This document shows positions 58,371 through 64,000 of a stretch of 64,000 bases of DNA, piece after piece. Source of the DNA: Liolophura sinensis (taxonomy: Eukaryota; Mollusca; Polyplacophora; Chitonida; Chitonidae); contig NC_088305.1 of NCBI RefSeq assembly GCF_032854445.1, forward strand, positions 19,329,717-19,393,716. The letters are read 5' to 3'. The notes under the pieces are model-generated. The model did not search any database. It was not told the DNA's origin and worked only from the letters and a program-made list of their open reading frames with translations. The number at the start of each line of letters is the position of its first letter. The stretch's first letter is position 1. A program made the translations under genes and the position numbers.

Positions 58371-61300
58371 AAATCCTGTGAAATGTTAACATTGATATAT
58401 AGGAAGTAGTGGCCATGTTTCTGCATGGCAGTACTTAGTGCTTGCACATATCAATATTCCACCATTGGGCATGTCCCCGCTTGCCCATCTGTCTACTTAG
58501 GGTGACCTCTGGGGACCAGTGTGGAGCTCAGCCACCCCCAAAACCCAACACCCCAACACCCCACCCCCAAGGTAGCTTCTGTCAGTGTGGTACATTACCA
58601 TAATGTACCTAAAATATGGTTTGTCAAGCTGAATGTACATGTGAGCACAGAGGGCCAAAGCCCAAACCTCAGAGCTTACGTGTAATAGATACCAGGCTTG
58701 TCAAGGTTGGTGTTAAACAAAGTAATTGTAAACAGTTTTTCATACTTTGTTCCATATGTCTGATTTGTATGAATGTACATTGCTGCATATGATTGCCTTG
58801 ATACCAGTGCATTCTAAATGTATGGGGCGGCAGACAGCAAGATAACGGCTGCATCATTGTGGATGTTTTCACTGCAGGTGTGAACACATGATGTTTCAAA
58901 ATTACATCTACATTTGCACCTGTCACAACAAGAAGGGAGAATTAAAAAAAAAAGATTTTAGGATAAATTTTATGAATACATGTAACATACATGTAGTTAG
59001 AAATGTCCATTCAGTGAGGATGTGTGACAGTAAGGAAACATCGGGAAGATGACTTAATGGCAAAGACAAGACTAAACTGAAGTATGTGTCAGATGAAAGA
59101 CCATTAAAAAGTGTCCAGTAAAATAGTTGGATTTAGTAAAATGCATTTAAATATTTTATTCTGTGGTCGCCTTTTCTGACCATAGTGGAACCAGTTAATG
59201 GTCTTCCATCTGATATATACTTCATTTTAAAGTTGTATTTGTCTTTAATAGATTCATTATTAGAAGGGCCACCATTGATAATATGTTTGTTTGGGGATAA
59301 CCTGTCTGATATTCGAAAGTTTTATTGGGGTTTTGAAAGAATTTCACGAATTCCTTTTTTCTCATTGTTAATAATTTCCTTAAAATTACCGTCTCTTTTA
59401 TTAAACAGAATAATTTTAAAAAAATTTCCAACAAACCAATCATATTTTTACTGATAGAATATTTTTTTAACCATTTCCAGTTCAAGAATGAAAGTGTTGA
59501 AAATATAACAGTCTTCAGTTTGATCAGAGTGTACTGTTTTTTAGTTTTCTATTTTGTATTTTTTCATTTTAGTTTTCCTTTATTGGTTGTTCTGGTCAAG
59601 GTGTACTATATTATTGCTGGATGTTTTACATTGCTGAAGGTGTACTATCTTAACCAGGTAGTGTGGGTTACAATGATGTATATGAAAATGTCAACCCATT
59701 GTGAGAAAATATTGAACTGAAAGGTTGAATGTTAAGCAATGACGCTGTAAACTGCTTTTGGAAATGCATGGTGATGGTTACATATATACATGTACACAGA
59801 TTCAATATTCATAGGCTTTCTGCACAGAGATTGGATGGTGTTTGGCAGTTTTCCCGAGCTATATGTACAACGTTAACACAGAGAATTCCTGGGCCAGATG
59901 CACTTTCACACAGCCACCAGTGTTTCAAGGCATGCGCTGGCTCGCATGAGTAAACCTGGCCATTGTAGCTTGGCCTCCACACGCTGTGTTCAGTTGCCTG
60001 GTAGCTCCCTGGTTTTTAGGGAATGTACGGTATTCTGGTTTGTTGTCCATACATGTTGTGTACTGTCTGGTATGGAAACCTCTAGTTTGTTTTAACACAG
60101 AGACCTAATTGTGAAGTGAGAGGCCTTGGACCAGACTGTACTCTTTAATCCACTCCCCACAGAGCTTATGCATTAAGCCAGGCATATCCAAAGCCTGGCA
60201 AGACCTGTACTACTGTTATACCTCATCAGCTTTAACTATCTTTGCTATTCATTGGCAACATTAGAACTGAACTACCCCAGTAAGTACTCGTGACATTGGT
60301 GCAGGTACTGTCCTGTTACTCAAGTCTGTGTCTTCTTTTCATCACTATATTCTGCAGTCTTTACAGCCCGACTTTAAGAAACGTAAGACCAACAAGTATG
60401 CTAACAGTATTGATACCGATACTGAAAATGCCATACTTTTTTCTGGATAAGTCGTTCACTTGGAGATTAACTGGAAGTTAGGGGAATCGCTTAGTGGTTT
60501 ACAAATGGTACATGCATCACAAGATCTATATAAACCATTTACACCTGTGTTTATTGCCATAAATAGTATCAAAAAGACTTACAAGAAACCACTAGTTCAT
60601 AGGTGAAGGTAGCAACTCAATGTTTTGGCTGAAAATGCATTGTATTCGCTGCTCTCCCATACATGCAAAATTTTTAACAAAATTTCCTCAAAGAAAACCA
60701 CAGTTCAGTGATGTAATGAAACAATTTAAAGCTACGTGTATTTTTTTTTTTAAATTGGTATTGTGCACCAAATTTGCCTGTGTTTCTTTTTGGTAAAAAA
60801 AAATTTCCAATTTCTGAAAATGTATAATATTTTTTTTATCCCCACCCTTCCACCTCCCCTTTTCAAAGCTAAAGAGAACCCTGATTTGTGATCACAAAAT
60901 AACAGGTAGTACTTGTCAGTGTCATGTTCCCAATGTCAAGACGGCTAACTGCCATTGTGGCCGTGGCCATTACCCCATCATTGCGTACTTGGCTAGCCTC
61001 TTCACCCTGTGACTGCCAACAAACAGCTGTCTGTGTCACAACATTGCTCGCCCTTGGGGAGCTCAACCAGTGTGGGTAGATATAAATTGATTTATCCCCT
61101 GTCTTCTAGTGACCAGACAACCAGAATACACGGTAAACATGCTGAATATCAGAACAGATGCACATGCTGTCATCATTAATTAGCCCCTGAAGAGAATCCC
61201 AGTCCATTATTAGCCCCTGAAGAGCATCCCTGTCCATTATTAGCCATACCTCGGAATATGAGCTCTGCCAGCATAAGGCCATTCTTATTTAATTCCTAGC

Positions 61301-61458
61301 TTCTCATGGCCCAGCTTCTTAAGGAACATCCACCGGACACATGATAAGTGCAATAATTACATGTAATTATTTTAAAATTTTCAAGCAAAATGTACGTGTA
61401 CATTGACTTTGAGTAAAGTTCTGTTTCAAAATACTAGTCCCACGTGCATTTTTTTGTC
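58371..61458. other. Long stretch, nothing firm
   Basis: I looked for exon-like frames with AG/GT borders and found none with a recognisable motif. The AT-rich frames at 59185-59485 are open on both strands by composition. A short duplication (attagcccctgaagag) lies at 61180-61225. Confidence 0.35.
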
Positions 61459-61553
61459 ATTTCCTGGTTTCCTCCAAGCATAATGCTGGCCGCTGTTGTA
61501 TTAGTGAAATATTCTTGAGTACGACGTAAAACACCAATCAAATAAATCAGTCA
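61459..61553 (+). repeat. SINE group I, 3' part
   Basis: It reads tttcctggtttcctccaagc, ataatgctggccgctgttgt and gaaatattcttgagtacgac, then gtaaaacaccaatcaaataa. Confidence 0.82.
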
Positions 61554-61942
61554 ATCATAATACTAGTCTCACATGCTTTTTTGTCATTTTGCCTGAAAAC
61601 GGGTCATGAAAAACTAACGATTATTTGTCTTAATATTTGCCTTAACTGGAGGACGGAATGCATGCGCAACTGAATGCAGCTTCTTGCATATTGCTGCATT
61701 GCGCATGCATTTAGGATCACCGTGAATAATTTAAAGCATTAACATCTTGGCTTCTGTCCATATTTTGTTACACCTGTACAGGTTATACGTACCCGTTATG
61801 TTGCACTGTATTTAGGCTCTTGTTGGCTGAGTACTCTAAAGTGCTATTCATTTCAAGGATACACAAAAAGGTACTGTGAAACAAAGAGTATAGTTAAAAA
61901 AGAAAAAGATTTTCCAAAAAAGAGATTTTTTTTGTTTTTTTT

Positions 61943-62225
61943 TTACGTTTTTGAGGCATATTTTATATTTCTTAGTAAACCGTCCACGTTATGCACATTT
62001 TCCATCAGTGGTTGAAATGAACATGCTGGGAATTTGGGACCAGCTTGACCTCTCCCCCAACAAAGCTGTGTTTGACAGCTATCACCATTGACGAGCCAAC
62101 AGAGGGTACTTAATTTGTGGATTGACCACTGAGGCCAACTGAGGAAACTGACGTTTACAGCAATTTTTACGCCCCAAGAAAAAAGTTCAGAAATTTCATG
62201 ATATGCTCCACATTTAACCAAGCTT
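61943..62225 (+). repeat. Dispersed repeat family V
   Basis: It contains tttgaggcatattttatatt, cttagtaaac, gacagctatcaccattgacg, gtacttaatttgtggattga and ccactgagg, aligned in order with 20255-20555. Confidence 0.6.
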
Positions 62226-62389
62226 TTCATGTACCCTGTAAGTCTACATGGGAATATAAGTAAACGTAATGCGTTTCATCTTCAGCATTTTGGATTAGAG
62301 GATGTATTTTAAGGAGGTGTAAGATAAAGCTTATAGTTTATGGAAATAAGAAAGGTATACCCCTAAAAAAAATGAAAGAAAAATATTAT

Positions 62390-62530
62390 TTTTGAGGCAT
62401 ATTTTGTGTCTCTTATTAAAGAATCTTGCTATTTTATGTACATTTTCTGTCAGTGGTCAGAAATTTCCCGAAAGGATGTCATTATTGAACTCGCTGGAAT
62501 TTGATCCAGGCCATCACCAGTTAGGCTTTG
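62390..62530 (+). repeat. Dispersed repeat family V, partial
   Basis: Its opening tttgaggcatattttgtgtc, the word gtacattttctgtcagtggt and the end gctggaatttgatccagg match the left half of the copy about 450 bp upstream. The two may be a tandem duplication of part of the element. Confidence 0.5.
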
Positions 62531-62984
62531 AATCATGGAGTTCATAATTTCAGACATACACAAATGATTGTTGCATGTTGTGGGAATACAATGTTCCACA
62601 ATGGAATCTGTTTCACACCTTTAAGTATGTGGAGGACAAGTTTTGTCAAGGCCATCATTCTGACGAGCTAAGAGTGGGGATTGGGGTGTTGTCAGGTAAT
62701 GTACCTGTACATATAACCAATGGGGCATCAGTTTTTCCGAGCACTCTCTGGTTTCCTCCACCTAAATGTATAAACACCTGTCATATAACTAAATAGACCC
62801 TAGAAAACTAAAATAAAATGTTGTGTACATGTATAAATAATATTTTATCATGTTTGACATATGCATGTGTTGGGTGTAATGGATACAGGAATGCTGACTA
62901 AGGCCTCTGTATGTAGAGGGTACTTGTGACCCCGGAAAGTATACACCACTAATTTGATATCATACACCTCATTTTTTTTTTTTT

Positions 62985-63180
62985 TTTTTGCGTATGAAAA
63001 AGCAACTTTCAGGGCAATTTATGCACATTTTTATGCTGATTTTGGAGACAAACCTGCATTGGTTGGATTGGCCAATTTCAGGACTTCACAGAAAGTGTGA
63101 TTTTGTTGTTTTACACAGAATAATTAATAATATATAACACCTTGCAAACAAGCTAAAGAGTTGACGAATTACAGTAGGTT
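62985..63180. repeat. Dispersed repeat family VI
   Basis: It contains gaaaaagcaactttcagggc, aatttatgcacatttttatg, ggttggattggccaatttca and ccttgcaaacaagctaaaga, ordered as at 39770-39975. Confidence 0.6.
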
Positions 63181-64000
63181 ATTGGCCCCCTAATTCTGGC
63201 CCCAAAAATCAGAGAAAAAAAAAATGTAAATGTGGATTTTGTTTTTTTTTTTCGCTTGTATGTATAGTATTGCATACCAAGCGTTCCAAATAGTAGCTCA
63301 TAAGTGCATTACATGTACATGTGCAGTGGCTTTTGATAATTTGTTTGACTATATATAAATGTCCACCAATAATCGCTAATGTTTAAAACATGCAGGTCTT
63401 GAATTTTCTCTTAAAAATATATTCTGCTTAATATTCTATAATTTGCGCTGGGCTATGTGGCTGCTAATATGAAGTGGAGGGGTTTATATACAGTGTAGCC
63501 GTGAAAGCCGGACTTTTGATCAAATCAATTGATATTTGGGTTATCATTGCTGTTAATCGTCTGTTATTGGGCTTGACTAGGCTGTGACTTATCAACCCTT
63601 GAATCTGCAGTGGATTTGCCCATGACCTTTTGAACTTATGCATTATGCAAACATGTTATATTGTCTTTTGACTGTACCATGCATGTGTTGGAGGGGTTAA
63701 GGTAAGGTGGTTGTGTTTGACAAGTGGCAGAGTGATCAGGTGTTGGGAGGTGTAAATGACTAGGCTACATGGCCAAGAGGACTGATCACAGGGTCATACC
63801 CCTACCCAAGGGCTCCCAATAACAGCTTTATCCCAGGACTAAGGAGTGGTTCCCCTAACATGATGTTGCGTATAGGTAATGACTAGAAAAAAAAAAAAAA
63901 ACTGCAGCTGTAAATGTAATACATGTATATGTGTGAATCAGCTCTGTATTGTATGTACATATAACTAAGCTTCTGTGCTTCTGTGCTCTCTGTGTGACCT
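63181..64000. other. Nothing recognised
   Basis: Unique AT-rich sequence with A and T runs. No gene or repeat is supported up to the window end. Confidence 0.4.

Noticed and set aside
1-64000. Retroviral, LTR or Polinton-type elements
   Set aside because: No terminal repeats, reverse transcriptase, integrase or capsid-like frames were recognised, nor any LINE reverse transcriptase.

Overview
This is a non-coding-rich animal (metazoan) nuclear window. Coding exons are short and separated by kilobase introns with GT..AG borders. The sequence is crowded with tRNA-derived SINEs and minisatellites and is rich in acatgta-type words. Together with the gene content this suggests a lophotrochozoan, most likely a mollusc; the species cannot be fixed from the sequence alone. 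No bacterial, viral or retroviral gene was recognised.

The main content is a divergent, head-to-head pair of paralogous genes of the VOPP1/WBP1 family: small single-pass membrane adaptors with a Cys-rich lumenal domain and cytosolic PPxY motifs that bind WW domains. I assembled both from five coding exons each. Gene A lies on the minus strand (start codon 21996, stop 14904, 163 aa). Gene B lies on the plus strand (start codon 22800, stop 34596, 201 aa). Their start codons are only 803 bp apart, so they probably share a bidirectional promoter, which carries a TCACGTG E-box. The first three introns have the same phases and exon 3 is exactly 78 nt in both, so the pair arose by inverted duplication.

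The most unusual feature is in the last intron of gene A (15.59-18.08 kb). About 27 tandem copies of an 87-bp unit are made of the last ~71 coding bases of exon 4 plus its 5' splice site and ~16 intron bases. The intron therefore contains about 27 decoy splice donors, several closer to consensus than the donor next to the true exon. A young SINE fragment with a 13-bp target duplication has inserted beside the exon.

A third, unidentified plus-strand gene probably starts near 48.5 kb. It has a start codon at 48526 behind a CRE-bearing promoter and a possible second exon at 50555-50653. The rest of that gene would lie beyond the window.

Layout: 0-12 kb holds SINEs and three large minisatellites. 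12.2-14.9 kb is the probable 3' region of gene A. 14.9-22.0 kb is gene A, 22.0-22.8 kb the shared promoter and 22.8-34.6 kb gene B, whose introns hold many SINEs and a 15/16-bp array. 34.6-48 kb is intergenic with six minisatellites, and 48.3-64 kb holds the start of the third gene and dispersed repeats. At least four tRNA-related SINE groups occur, called I-IV here for convenience only, plus three non-SINE dispersed repeat families (V-VII).
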